From CBDVAK01 sp965371945 (lineage in GTDB: Bacteria; Pseudomonadota; Gammaproteobacteria; Competibacterales; JAHEDQ01): 18,265 nucleotides of DNA. The notes under the pieces are model-generated. The model was not told where the DNA came from. It ran no database searches and saw nothing but the letters and a program-made list of their open reading frames with translations. Shown piece after piece: positions 5,004-12,919 of this stretch. The stretch covers positions 1-18,265 of the forward strand of contig CBDVAK010000035.1 in NCBI GenBank assembly GCA_965371945.1. The letters run 5' to 3'. Position 1 is the first letter of the stretch. Each line of letters starts with the position of its first letter. The translations under genes and the position numbers were made by a program.

Positions 5004-6626
5004 CTACACCGCCTCCGCTATCAGGGGCCGAGCGCCGAAACGCAGGACCAGCCGCGTGCCCTCGCCTACTTCACTCTCGACGCTGAACTCCGCACCAATG
5101 CGTTCCGCGCGTTCGCGCATGATGGTGAGCCCGATATGCTCACCCGCGCAACCCGGCGTATCCACACTCTCGAACCCGACCCCGTCATCCTCGATCAGTG
5201 CCCATTCGCCGTTGTCGGGATCACTGTGCAGTATGACCCTGACCATGTTGGCCTCGGCATGTTTGCGAATGTTGGTGAGGGCCTCCTGGATGATGCGCAA
5301 CGTCTGCATCTCCACCTCCGCGGGAAGCTCGGGGTCGGGCCACTCATTCTGGAAGAACACCCGTATACCGGTGACTTTGCGAAGACGGTTCACCGCCTCC
5401 TCGATGCCGGGGATCAACCCACCGTTGTTGATGGGCGCACGAAAATGGGCGATCAGTTCACGCACCTCGGTGTAGCCCTCGTCAATACTGTTTTCCAGCA
5501 GCTCCATCTCCTGCCACACAGCGGACTCATTGCCTTCATGCAGGGACTGGTCGAGCACGCGCACCTGCAGGCGAATACTGGCAAGCGTCTGGGCCAGCGA
5601 ATCATGAAGTTCGTGCGCCATATGGGTGCGCTCTTCCATGCGTGACAGCAACTCTCTGTGCAGATCCAGTCTGGCGCGCTCGATCGCCATCCCCAGGTGT
5701 CTGCCAATGCTGGTCAACAGCTCGCGGATATCCTCGCGTTCGATCAGTGTCTCATCTTCGATGAACAGACTGTACAAACCCTGGGTGCGGCCCTGAAATA
5801 CCAGTGGCACAGCCACCAGTTTGACCGGGCGACTGGACTTCAGCGCCGGCGCCTCTTCCCCCGGAGTGGGCGAAAACTCCTCCCAGAGCTGGTCGCTGAC
5901 CGGAATGATGACCTCGCCAAAGATGCAGCGATGCATGGGCAGCAACGGCATCGCGGCTTCATCGCTCTCGTCGAGACCGATGCTGGCCACCAACTCCATC
6001 TGGTTGTCCTCGGTACGCAGTCTCGCGGTCGCCGCGCGCGCCTGTGTCAATTCCGCCAGCACATCGAGAAAGCGCCGCAACAGTTCCCTGACGTCGCCGG
6101 ACATGTTGATACTGGCGGCAACATCGTACATCAGCTGCAGTGAACCGGTCTTTCTCTCGAGTCGCTGGGTCTGCTGCTCTACTTGCATCTCAATACCATC
6201 AGATATTTCTTGCAATCTATCAGATAACTCATTGATATTTCTTGCAAGAGGAACAAACTCCGGGTGCTGAGGCTCGGGTACCCGGGCTGCCAGGTTACCC
6301 GTGTGCACCTGAGTGGCCCAACGCGCCACCATGTCCAGTGGTTCACGCAGATAGCGCTGCACGGTGGCACACCCACTGGCCACCATGCCGGCCGCTGTCA
6401 GCAGCAGAATCAGTTGTACAACCCACAAGAACCTGGCAGATTCCGGATAGCTCAGCATGCCGAAGCCGGTCAACGCGATCAGAATGCCGGCCAGCGCCAA
6501 CACGCGGACCAGGCTCATCGGGCGACGGCAATCCGCGTCGACCTCACTTTGAGGGTGCATACCCGGACCGGCCGGTCCACACGACGTTGGCGACCAGTCC
6601 CTGTCACCGCCTGAGAGTCTTCCCAT
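5004..6626 (-). CDS. NarX-like sensor histidine kinase lacking a periplasmic sensor domain
   Basis: A 540-residue kinase. In order it has a hydrophilic N-terminus, two membrane helices (about 38-57 and 66-87) joined by only about eight residues, a HAMP-like linker (about 90-145), a GAF-like domain (about 170-320), a HisKA_3 dimerisation helix with phospho-acceptor H341 in HELHDSLAQ, and an HATPase domain with N452, IEDDGVGF and GLTIMRERAERIGAEF. The kinase core matches NarX/NarQ-type enzymes. The four-helix periplasmic nitrate sensor is absent, so the signal is probably cytoplasmic or membrane-borne, with the GAF-like domain as likely input. The ATG at 6626 was chosen for AAGGGA seven bases upstream; a GTG at 6665 would add 13 residues without a ribosome site. 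The response regulator follows five bases later. Confidence 0.92.
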   Translation of the reverse strand: MGRLSGGDRDWSPTSCGPAGPGMHPQSEVDADCRRPMSLVRVLALAGILIALTGFGMLSYPESARFLWVVQLILLLTAAGMVASGCATVQRYLREPLDMVARWATQVHTGNLAARVPEPQHPEFVPLARNINELSDRLQEISDGIEMQVEQQTQRLERKTGSLQLMYDVAASINMSGDVRELLRRFLDVLAELTQARAATARLRTEDNQMELVASIGLDESDEAAMPLLPMHRCIFGEVIIPVSDQLWEEFSPTPGEEAPALKSSRPVKLVAVPLVFQGRTQGLYSLFIEDETLIEREDIRELLTSIGRHLGMAIERARLDLHRELLSRMEERTHMAHELHDSLAQTLASIRLQVRVLDQSLHEGNESAVWQEMELLENSIDEGYTEVRELIAHFRAPINNGGLIPGIEEAVNRLRKVTGIRVFFQNEWPDPELPAEVEMQTLRIIQEALTNIRKHAEANMVRVILHSDPDNGEWALIEDDGVGFESVDTPGCAGEHIGLTIMRERAERIGAEFSVESEVGEGTRLVLRFGARPLIAEAV

Positions 6627-6633
6627 GGATGAG

Positions 6634-6639
6634 TCCCTT
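6634..6639 (-). promoter_or_regulatory. Shine-Dalgarno deciding the kinase start
   Basis: AAGGGA on the minus strand, seven bases before the ATG at 6624-6626. It favours that start over the GTG at 6663-6665. Confidence 0.5.
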
Positions 6640-6740
6640 GTCCGCCGGTGGCCGTTTACAACCACCCGCTGGCAATCGATTCTAGCCGACTAGCTCTCTC
6701 GATCCCAATATTCCGCTCTGGGCTGGGTGCGACCGCCGAA

Positions 6741-7931
6741 TCAAGTCAGCGATAACAGCGCCTCGGCAAGTAACCCGGGGTCGTAGTAGGGTGCGCTGGC
6801 GTGGCTGATCAGCCGCGTATCGACCACCTGGATGCCCCGCTCCGCCATGCGCCGCAGGGACAGTTCCGATGAATACCGGCCCCGGCGGGTGTCCATCAAC
6901 ACCAGGTTGAGCAACTGTGAGTCCGCCACGGTGCCAACATCGCGGTGCAGATAGTCGAGCAAGGTATCCACTGACTGGTCCAGCGTCATACCCAGCTGTT
7001 CGACGTCGCGGCCCAGGTTGGGGATATAGACCTTGGGGACCGGGGTCGCGGCGACTGCCTGACCAACCCCGTGCACCAGCAGATGTGCAACCAGGCTTGT
7101 GTAAAAGCTGCCCGGTGGATAGCAAATAACATCCGCTTCACTGATCAATTCTTTGTTATTTAAAGATAACTCTGGCGCAACCTGGATCAGTTCCTGGCTA
7201 CTCCCGGTAAGGAACAGACCTGCGATCGGTGCCTGCAGGGGCGCCACTTCCTTGCCGGTCAGGCGGTGTTGCCCAAACACCAGCGTGCCATCGGTCAACT
7301 CCGCCCCCAGGTGCAGGTTGTCGGCAACGACCGCCCGCACGGTGCCCAACACTCCCACCAGCTTGGAAAACAAAAAGATGATCGGGTCCAGATCCTGATG
7401 GTTGTTGAGATAGCCGCCAGCCAGGATCAAATTGCCGATACTGGCGCCGCACAGATCGAAGTCATCGGGCATGGCGTCGCAAAAATAGCCGATCTGGTTG
7501 CAGATCAGAGTGCGCATGGGATCCGGTACGCTGGCGACCAGTTCATCGCTTCCACGCTGCATCTGCTGTAGCCGCCGCAGCAGGCTGTCACGATCCGCAT
7601 CCTGCGCGAAGCGATAGGTGAACACGCGGTAGACTTCGGGGTTGCCGGTCACGGTTTCGTCCGCCAACGCCATCAGCCGACTGCGCAGATCACCAATCGA
7701 CGGCATGTCGAAGGCCTGGCGCAACTTCGCCGAGCTGCCCCCCGAATCAAAGGGTGTCACCAGGTGGGTGGAATTGTGCGTATAGGACTTCAGTACCCGG
7801 CTGAAGGCGTTCAGCGCGGAGCCGCCGCTGAACATCAGGATATGAGGACCCAGTTCGGGTGCCTTGCGATAACGGCCGATGCGTACCCGGTCGGGCAGCC
7901 GCACTGTGCGGGTGACGGTAAACGAACTCAT
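6741..7931 (-). CDS. CofD/YvcK-superfamily protein
   Basis: A 396-residue protein with the motif order of the CofD (2-phospho-L-lactate transferase)/YvcK superfamily. These are FSGGSALN near residues 34-41, PFDSGGSSAKLR at 60-71, SIGDLRSRLMALAD at 78-91, GASIGNLILAG at 162-172 and YPPGSFYTSLVAHLLVHG at 271-288. CofD transfers a phosphorylated moiety to a deazaflavin, while YvcK-type proteins bind nucleotide sugars and influence wall or carbon metabolism. It may belong to the CofD-like branch that annotation pipelines call the GAK system, but no ATP-grasp partner is seen here. The ATG at 7931 has only a weak GAAGAG about 13 bases upstream; a GTG at 7994 is an alternative. It diverges from the sixA-type gene. 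The superfamily is firm; the reaction is unknown. Confidence 0.8.
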   Translation of the reverse strand: MSSFTVTRTVRLPDRVRIGRYRKAPELGPHILMFSGGSALNAFSRVLKSYTHNSTHLVTPFDSGGSSAKLRQAFDMPSIGDLRSRLMALADETVTGNPEVYRVFTYRFAQDADRDSLLRRLQQMQRGSDELVASVPDPMRTLICNQIGYFCDAMPDDFDLCGASIGNLILAGGYLNNHQDLDPIIFLFSKLVGVLGTVRAVVADNLHLGAELTDGTLVFGQHRLTGKEVAPLQAPIAGLFLTGSSQELIQVAPELSLNNKELISEADVICYPPGSFYTSLVAHLLVHGVGQAVAATPVPKVYIPNLGRDVEQLGMTLDQSVDTLLDYLHRDVGTVADSQLLNLVLMDTRRGRYSSELSLRRMAERGIQVVDTRLISHASAPYYDPGLLAEALLSLT

Positions 7932-8082
7932 AGAATGATCTGGCTCTTCATTGCGGGACCGATGCGTGCCATCGAACGCTGCGGGGTTACCCACGCGCTC
8001 CGCACTCGCGTAGCATGCCTGTCAACAACTGTTTACGGCAAACGACTACAACCCGGGTAGCCCTCTACGGAGAACCAGGCAA

Positions 8083-8595
8083 GTGAAAACCGAGCTGCTG
8101 ATTCTACGCCACGGCAAGTCTGACTGGAGCGTGGCGACTGACGATTTTCACCGGCCGCTGAAACAGCGCGGTGTCAAGGGTGCACGAAAGATCGGTGCGT
8201 GGATCCGCACGCATGATCTGCAACCCGGTCTGGTGCTCAGCTCGCCGGCCGAACGCGCCATCGCCACAGCCCGCGAATGCTGTCACAACATGGGGGTGAC
8301 GGTGTCCGCCATCGTCGAGGATGAACGAATCTACGAAGCCGACCCGACCGAGTTGCTGAGAGTGCTGCGCGAGTGCCCGGCCGATGCCCGTCGGGTGATG
8401 CTGGTGGGGCACAATCCGGGCCTCGAGGACCTGCTGCTGCAACTCGCCGCGGAGCGGGTCGAAATCCCGGCCGATGGCAAGCTGCTGCCTACCGCAACCC
8501 TGGCGCATCTGCAGATAGACACTGCATGGCCGCACCTGGGTCCAGCCAGTGCACAACTACTGAAGCTGGTGCGCGCGCGCGGATTGCCGGACTGA
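8083..8595 (+). CDS. sixA: SixA-type phosphohistidine phosphatase (histidine phosphatase superfamily)
   Basis: A 170-residue protein with the branch-1 histidine phosphatase signature. The phospho-accepting H10 lies in LILRHGKSDW, followed by SSPAERAIATA with R58, and the second catalytic histidine H110 lies in MLVGHNPGLEDLL. The length and GHNPGLE motif fit SixA, which removes phosphate from histidine on phosphotransfer proteins. The family also contains sugar-phosphate and nucleotide phosphatases, so the substrate is inferred. The start is GTG at 8083, preceded by GGAGA about 11 bases upstream. It diverges from the CofD-like gene across a 151-base gap and converges on dsrR with seven bases between the stops, occupying the position where dsrS follows dsrR in Allochromatium vinosum. 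Confidence 0.85.
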   Translation: MKTELLILRHGKSDWSVATDDFHRPLKQRGVKGARKIGAWIRTHDLQPGLVLSSPAERAIATARECCHNMGVTVSAIVEDERIYEADPTELLRVLRECPADARRVMLVGHNPGLEDLLLQLAAERVEIPADGKLLPTATLAHLQIDTAWPHLGPASAQLLKLVRARGLPD

Positions 8596-8602
8596 CGCTA
8601 TG

Positions 8603-8941
8603 TCAGGGTGACGGAGCCGCCCGATCTTTCTTGGGCGGTACGTAGTGCGGATCATTGGGGTTCAGGAAGATAAACTCGAACTCGCCGGTTTCCAGTTCCA
8701 CGTAGTCCAGCGTCGTGCCCTCCAGCAACACCACGCTGTTCAGGGCAATCACCACCTCCACACCAGCGGATATCTTGACCCGGGTGTCCTTTTCGGCCGC
8801 GCTATCGAAGCCCATCACGTATTCGATGGAACCATCGTCATTGCGGCGGGCGGCAATACGCAGCGGATCACCCGCCGAGCCACCCAGCTCCACCGACTTC
8901 GCAATCTCAGCCGCAGCCGCCTCTGTCACGGTAATGGTCAT
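8603..8941 (-). CDS. dsrR: DsrR, cysteine-free IscA-like protein
   Basis: A 112-residue protein matching DsrR: an A-type iron-sulfur scaffold fold (ITVTEAAAAEI at the start, then a beta-rich core) without any cysteine, so it cannot hold a cluster as IscA does. In Allochromatium vinosum DsrR has the IscA fold without cluster ligands and affects dsr expression or Dsr protein levels after transcription. The start ATG overlaps the dsrN stop as ATGA, as expected at the end of the operon. The C-terminal tail (about 97-112) is proline- and lysine-rich and spans an inverted repeat in the DNA. Family identity rests on position, length and absence of cysteine. Confidence 0.9.
   Translation of the reverse strand: MTITVTEAAAAEIAKSVELGGSAGDPLRIAARRNDDGSIEYVMGFDSAAEKDTRVKISAGVEVVIALNSVVLLEGTTLDYVELETGEFEFIFLNPNDPHYVPPKKDRAAPSP
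8617..8638. terminator. Inverted repeat at the dsrR/sixA convergence
   Basis: CCGCCC and GGGCGG form a perfect six-pair stem around a 10-base loop. It lies inside the last codons of dsrR and about 20 bases after the sixA stop. There is no U-run in either direction. A bidirectional transcript end is possible, but the repeat may be incidental to the coding sequence. Confidence 0.3.
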
Positions 8942-10356
8942 AGCTTCACACCTGTGAGGGCCGCGGAATCGCGTGTTTGCGTCCGCGCGCTCCGGTCCAT
9001 GCTGATAAAATTCACGAAACGACTGGCCCAGCGATTGCCCTCGACATCGCGCAGATGCGCATAGGAAGCCTGTAGCTTGCGATAGATGATGCCGTCATGG
9101 CGTCCGTCGATTCCGGTGCCTCGCAACACCCGGTACGCGAACCGCAGCCCCTGGTCGAGATTGACCAGCCTCGAGTAGTGAAACTCGTGCGCGGCGAATG
9201 GCTCGTGACGCCGTGTGGTGCCAGGCCAGCGGCTGTTTCCGGTCTCCTCCAACCGCATATAACCGCGACCCACCGGCGTGTCCTGCATGACCACCTCGGC
9301 CGGGATCGCCCCGACCATCTGCGCCTGGCGGTCGCCCCAGCGGATGCTACGTGACAGGTACATGAGCCCCCCGCACTCGGCATAGACGGGCCGGTCGTCT
9401 TCGACGAACGCACGAATCCGGCCGCGCAGTTCCGTGTTGGCCTGCAAACGCTGCAGGTGGGTTTCGGGAAAACCGCCGGGGATGAACAAGCCGTCGATGT
9501 CGCCGAGACGGCTGTCGGCCATGGCATCGATAAACTCCAGCCTGGCGCCTGCTCGTCTGAGGGCATCGAGGTCATCGGCATAGAGAAAACCAAAGGCGCT
9601 GTCTCGGATCACCCCCAGGCGCACGCTAGTGCCCGATGTCGCCTGCTGTGGGGGCTCACGGGGTTCCGTGCTGCGCTCGGTGCCGGCCATCGCCACCACA
9701 CGATCGAGGTCGACCGAACTGGCCACCACCCGGGCAAGGGTGTCGATCCGTTTGCGGGTATCGCCGGCTTCGCTGCTCGGTATCAGACCCAGGTGGCGCT
9801 CGTCGATGGCCAGCGCCGGGTCGTGGCGGACCGCGCCCAGCACCGGAATATCGGTGTAGTGTTCGACCGCGGCACGCAGCTTGTGCACATGGCGACCACC
9901 ACCGGTCTGGTTGAAGATCACGCCGGCGATGACGGTATCCGGTTCGAAGCTCTGGTAACCCAGCAACAACGGGGCGATCCCGCGCGTGGTGCCGCGACTA
10001 TCCAGTATCAGCACCACCGGCGCCTTCAGCAATCGCGCCAGCGCGGCATTGCTGTCGGCGCCATGCAGATCGACACCGTCGAACAAGCCCTTGTTCCCCT
10101 CCACCACCGCCAGTTCGCCGGCACCGGTGTGGCGCTCCACGAGGGCGCGAATCGCGGCCTTGGACATGGTATTGAAATCGAGGTTGTAGCAGGGGTTTCG
10201 TGCCGCCTCGGCAAGCCACATCGGATCAATATAGTCCGGCCCCTTTTTGAACGGCCTCACCACGGTGCCACGCTGCGCGAGGGCAGCACAGATACCGATC
10301 GCCACCGTCGTCTTCCCTGAGGACTTGTGAGCTGCTGAAAGATACAGTCGACGCAC
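8938..10356 (-). CDS. dsrN: DsrN, siroheme amidase (cobyrinate a,c-diamide synthase family)
   Basis: A 472-residue CobB/CbiA-type glutamine amidotransferase. The N-terminal ATP-binding domain (about 1-220) begins LYLSAAHKSSGKTT and has KKGPDYIDP and NKGLFDG. The C-terminal class I glutaminase domain (about 245-450) has GLFIPGGFPE, nucleophile C328 in YAECGGLMYL, HEFHYSR and SYAHL with H434. In sulfur oxidizers DsrN amidates siroheme to siro-amide for DsrAB. Ammonia released from glutamine in the C-terminal domain is used with ATP in the N-terminal domain. The start is GTG at 10356 with GGAG about ten bases upstream, 29 bases after the dsrP stop. The stop overlaps the dsrR start. Residues 225-242 form a low-complexity linker. 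With cysG, it gives the window both ends of cofactor supply. Confidence 0.93.
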   Translation of the reverse strand: MRRLYLSAAHKSSGKTTVAIGICAALAQRGTVVRPFKKGPDYIDPMWLAEAARNPCYNLDFNTMSKAAIRALVERHTGAGELAVVEGNKGLFDGVDLHGADSNAALARLLKAPVVLILDSRGTTRGIAPLLLGYQSFEPDTVIAGVIFNQTGGGRHVHKLRAAVEHYTDIPVLGAVRHDPALAIDERHLGLIPSSEAGDTRKRIDTLARVVASSVDLDRVVAMAGTERSTEPREPPQQATSGTSVRLGVIRDSAFGFLYADDLDALRRAGARLEFIDAMADSRLGDIDGLFIPGGFPETHLQRLQANTELRGRIRAFVEDDRPVYAECGGLMYLSRSIRWGDRQAQMVGAIPAEVVMQDTPVGRGYMRLEETGNSRWPGTTRRHEPFAAHEFHYSRLVNLDQGLRFAYRVLRGTGIDGRHDGIIYRKLQASYAHLRDVEGNRWASRFVNFISMDRSARTQTRDSAALTGVKL

Positions 10357-10385
10357 CGGATCAGATCTCCACTATCAACCAGCGT

Positions 10386-11576
10386 TCAGGATTCAGCGTC
10401 CGCCAGTGTAGCCGGCAGAAACGGTAGCACCTTCATCGCCAAAAGCACGATCAGCAGCGCCATCGCCACGCCGCCAACGCCCAGCAAGACCTCGGGGAGA
10501 CTCGGTGAATAGCCTGCCACCACGCCGTCGAAGAAACTGCTGGTGACCTCCATGCCCGGAAACAGGGGCATCGGGAATGCCTGTCCACCGATGATCACCA
10601 CGTAGAGCTGGGCCAGCCCCCCCAGTACCACCAGCAAACAGGCCACAACAATGGGCCAGACCGCCTTGCGGAACGGGGACAGGTAGAGCAAGGCCAGCGG
10701 CACCAGGCTGCCCAGCAACACCTGAACCACCCAGAATGCGAACGTGTAAGACCCGCCATCGAGTAGTACGAAACGCTCGATCCCGTGCTTGCCGGTCATA
10801 TACAGGTTGGTCAGGTGATACGCCGCCACGAACAACAGCACGGCAGCGACGAACACACCGAGCAGATCAGCATAGCGACGCAGCAGCGGCTTCGGAACCG
10901 TCTTGCCGGTGCCCCGGAACAGGGCCAGCAACAACAGCAGAAAGATAGCGGTGCCGAACGACAGCGACATGGCCACGAAGGTCGGTGCCAGTACCGCGGT
11001 ATCGTAAGCCTCGCGCGCCACCAGAAAACCGAAGATCGAGCCGGTACCGGTGGTCAGAACCAGTCTCCAGACAAACGCGGCCAGACCGGCCCATTTCGCG
11101 TACTGATTGAAGCGCCGCTCCATCATCATCCACAGATACACCGCCAGTACGCCGAGAAAGCCCGTGTAGAGGAGGATGTTCCAGGCGAAGATCGACTTGG
11201 GGTTGTAGGTGGTCATGGCGACGATCAAGCGGTCGGGACGGCCGAGGTCGAGCACCAGCACCAGCAACCCCCCGATCAGCAACGCCGCGGCCAGTAGCGC
11301 CGACAACCGGCCCAGCGATTTGTATGCAGTCTTGCCGAATACCGACCCCACCGATGCCATGTTGAGCGCGCCCGATGCCGCCACGATCAGAAACACGGCA
11401 AAGATATGGGGCGTGCCCCAAACCACCTGGTTGGACATGCCGGTGACATAATGACCATTGACATCCATATAGTGAGCGGCGGCATAGCCCGCGGCGGCGA
11501 CGGCGGCAAGCACAGCCAGCAGCAGGTAATAACCCGCGCTGCTGCCCTTGAGAGTCTGATACTGCACCACCTTCAC
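10386..11576 (-). CDS. dsrP: DsrP, NrfD-family integral membrane quinone-interacting subunit
   Basis: A 396-residue, very hydrophobic protein with about ten membrane helices, starting near residues 17-36, and the NrfD/PsrC-family DLGRP motif at 110-114. DsrP is the second membrane anchor of the DsrMKJOP complex and is thought to exchange electrons with the quinone pool together with DsrO and DsrJ. The frame stays open 20 codons further upstream to 11636, but that would overlap dsrO. The GTG at 11576 is preferred because a perfect GAGGAGG lies six bases before it and the protein then begins with a short cytoplasmic tail. It sits 37 bases after the dsrO stop. No cysteine cluster motif is present, as expected. 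Confidence 0.93.
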   Translation of the reverse strand: MKVVQYQTLKGSSAGYYLLLAVLAAVAAAGYAAAHYMDVNGHYVTGMSNQVVWGTPHIFAVFLIVAASGALNMASVGSVFGKTAYKSLGRLSALLAAALLIGGLLVLVLDLGRPDRLIVAMTTYNPKSIFAWNILLYTGFLGVLAVYLWMMMERRFNQYAKWAGLAAFVWRLVLTTGTGSIFGFLVAREAYDTAVLAPTFVAMSLSFGTAIFLLLLLALFRGTGKTVPKPLLRRYADLLGVFVAAVLLFVAAYHLTNLYMTGKHGIERFVLLDGGSYTFAFWVVQVLLGSLVPLALLYLSPFRKAVWPIVVACLLVVLGGLAQLYVVIIGGQAFPMPLFPGMEVTSSFFDGVVAGYSPSLPEVLLGVGGVAMALLIVLLAMKVLPFLPATLADAES

Positions 11577-11582
11577 ACCCGT

Positions 11583-11589
11583 CCTCCTC
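11583..11589 (-). promoter_or_regulatory. Shine-Dalgarno deciding the dsrP GTG start
   Basis: GAGGAGG on the minus strand, six bases before the GTG at 11574-11576. It decides against the longer frame that runs into dsrO. Confidence 0.75.
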
Positions 11590-11613
11590 GATAGCCCCTG
11601 ATCGGTACGGCAA

Positions 11614-12372
11614 TCAGATGCCGTGATAACGGACACCGGTATTGAGATCCAGATCAGCTCGGATCTGCCGGCTGGAAACGTTCCGCAACTGACGGGAAAT
11701 ATCGCTGTCGGGATCGTTCATATCACCGAATAGCAGCGCTTGTTCGCCCGTCTGGCCGCAGGCCTCGACGCAGGCCGGCTGGCGATCCTTATCGAGCCGA
11801 TGAACACAGAACGTGCAGCCTTCCACCGTGCCCTTGCCACGTGGCGAATAGCTGGCCTGGTCGCTCACCACTTCGTGAACGAAGGAGCGCGCCTTGTAGG
11901 GACAGGCCATCATGCAATAGCGGCAACCGATGCAGGTGTGCTTGTCGACCAGCACGATGCCATCCGCGCGTTTGAAAGAGGCCCCGGTGGGACATACATC
12001 CACGCAGGGCGGGTTCTCGCAGTGCTGACACATCATCGGCAGGGAAGTCTCCTTGCCGGTCTGGCGGTCGACCAGCTCCACCTTGCGAATCCACTGTACG
12101 TCGGTCCGCGGACGTCCAAATGATTGCAGATGATGTTCCTCGTTGCAGGCATCGACGCAGGCTGTGCAGCCCTCCGCACAGCGGGTGGTATCGACCAGCA
12201 TTCCCCAGCGCACGTCATCGTTTACGGCCTCGTCATCGGGCTTGGCGCTGGCGAACTCGACCAACCGGATACCGGGCAGCATCACAGCAGCGCCGGCGGC
12301 CACCACACCGCCCAGAAAACGGCGTCGGGCACGATCGGTATTGTTGTTGGAAGACGAGCCGCAATCACTCAT
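11614..12372 (-). CDS. dsrO: DsrO, periplasmic Tat-exported iron-sulfur protein
   Basis: A 252-residue ferredoxin-like subunit. The N-terminus carries a twin-arginine signal, ARRRFLGG at 15-22, followed by a hydrophobic stretch to about 33, so it is exported folded to the periplasm. Sixteen cysteines fall into cluster-binding groups: C65/69/72/76, C115/118/123/127, C147/150/153/157 and C186/189/201/205, in the style of NrfC/DmsB electron-transfer subunits. That gives capacity for up to four cubane clusters. It relays electrons between DsrJ and DsrP. The ATG at 12372 overlaps the dsrJ stop as ATGA; the open frame further upstream lies within dsrJ and is not used. Confidence 0.95.
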   Translation of the reverse strand: MSDCGSSSNNNTDRARRRFLGGVVAAGAAVMLPGIRLVEFASAKPDDEAVNDDVRWGMLVDTTRCAEGCTACVDACNEEHHLQSFGRPRTDVQWIRKVELVDRQTGKETSLPMMCQHCENPPCVDVCPTGASFKRADGIVLVDKHTCIGCRYCMMACPYKARSFVHEVVSDQASYSPRGKGTVEGCTFCVHRLDKDRQPACVEACGQTGEQALLFGDMNDPDSDISRQLRNVSSRQIRADLDLNTGVRYHGI

Positions 12373-12917
12373 TTCCCCACTCCAAAGTCGGCCGCCGAAT
12401 CCAGCAACTGTCTGAGCTCCACGTTGATACCGGTATCGCAGGCCGCCAGAGTTGTGCCGACCAGCCGCGGATGCGCGGCTGGCAACGCCGTGCCCGGCAA
12501 CAACCCCAGCGCCGCCGTTTCGGGCTGGTCCGGGCGGGTCGCGTGGCATTGGAAGCAGTCGATTTTCACCGCGGTATAGGCATGGCACTCCGCGCAGAAC
12601 TGGCCGGGTGCATTGACCGCCACATAGTCACCGTCGGCATCCTTGCTGGCGTGACAGCCCACACAACCGGCCAGGCTGAAGCGTTCGGTCCGTATGCCCT
12701 GACGGACAGTATCGTTGCGTTGATGCTTCAACAGGTTCATATGGTCCCGACGCATCTCCTCAGTGGGCGCCACGCATTCGCCGACCCCCTCGGGCAGCGG
12801 CGGTTGGGGCAGGTTTACCCCGGCCCACGCCGACGCGGTTGCCAGCAACAGGGCCAGCACCGCCAGGGCGCGCCACACGGCGCCGCACGGTCGCCAGCCG
12901 TTGCAGCCACTCATCAT
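12369..12917 (-). CDS. dsrJ: DsrJ, periplasmic triheme cytochrome c
   Basis: A 182-residue protein with an N-terminal signal-anchor helix (about 13-32) and three CxxCH haem c sites: C85-C88-H89, C108-C111-H112 and C121-C124-H125. C48 in GECVAP corresponds to the cysteine of Allochromatium vinosum DsrJ (Cys46) that gives one haem unusual His/Cys ligation and is implicated in sulfur chemistry. The protein stays anchored and faces the periplasm as part of DsrMKJOP. After the last haem site comes a tail of about 57 residues with a lone C160, which seems long for the family. The gene starts with tandem ATGs at 12917, two bases after the dsrL stop, and its own stop overlaps dsrO. Confidence 0.94.
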   Translation of the reverse strand: MMSGCNGWRPCGAVWRALAVLALLLATASAWAGVNLPQPPLPEGVGECVAPTEEMRRDHMNLLKHQRNDTVRQGIRTERFSLAGCVGCHASKDADGDYVAVNAPGQFCAECHAYTAVKIDCFQCHATRPDQPETAALGLLPGTALPAAHPRLVGTTLAACDTGINVELRQLLDSAADFGVGK

Positions 12918-12919
12918 TG

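Noticed and set aside
4333..6626. Calling the two-component pair narX and narL outright
   Set aside because: The kinase lacks the nitrate-sensing periplasmic domain and no nitrate reductase genes are nearby, so only family-level names were used.
7997..8025. Minus-strand TTGACA at 8020-8025 as a promoter for the CofD-like gene
   Set aside because: The -35 hexamer is perfect, but at 16-18 bases the -10 position reads GCGGAG or similar, far from consensus. It cannot be called a promoter on this evidence.
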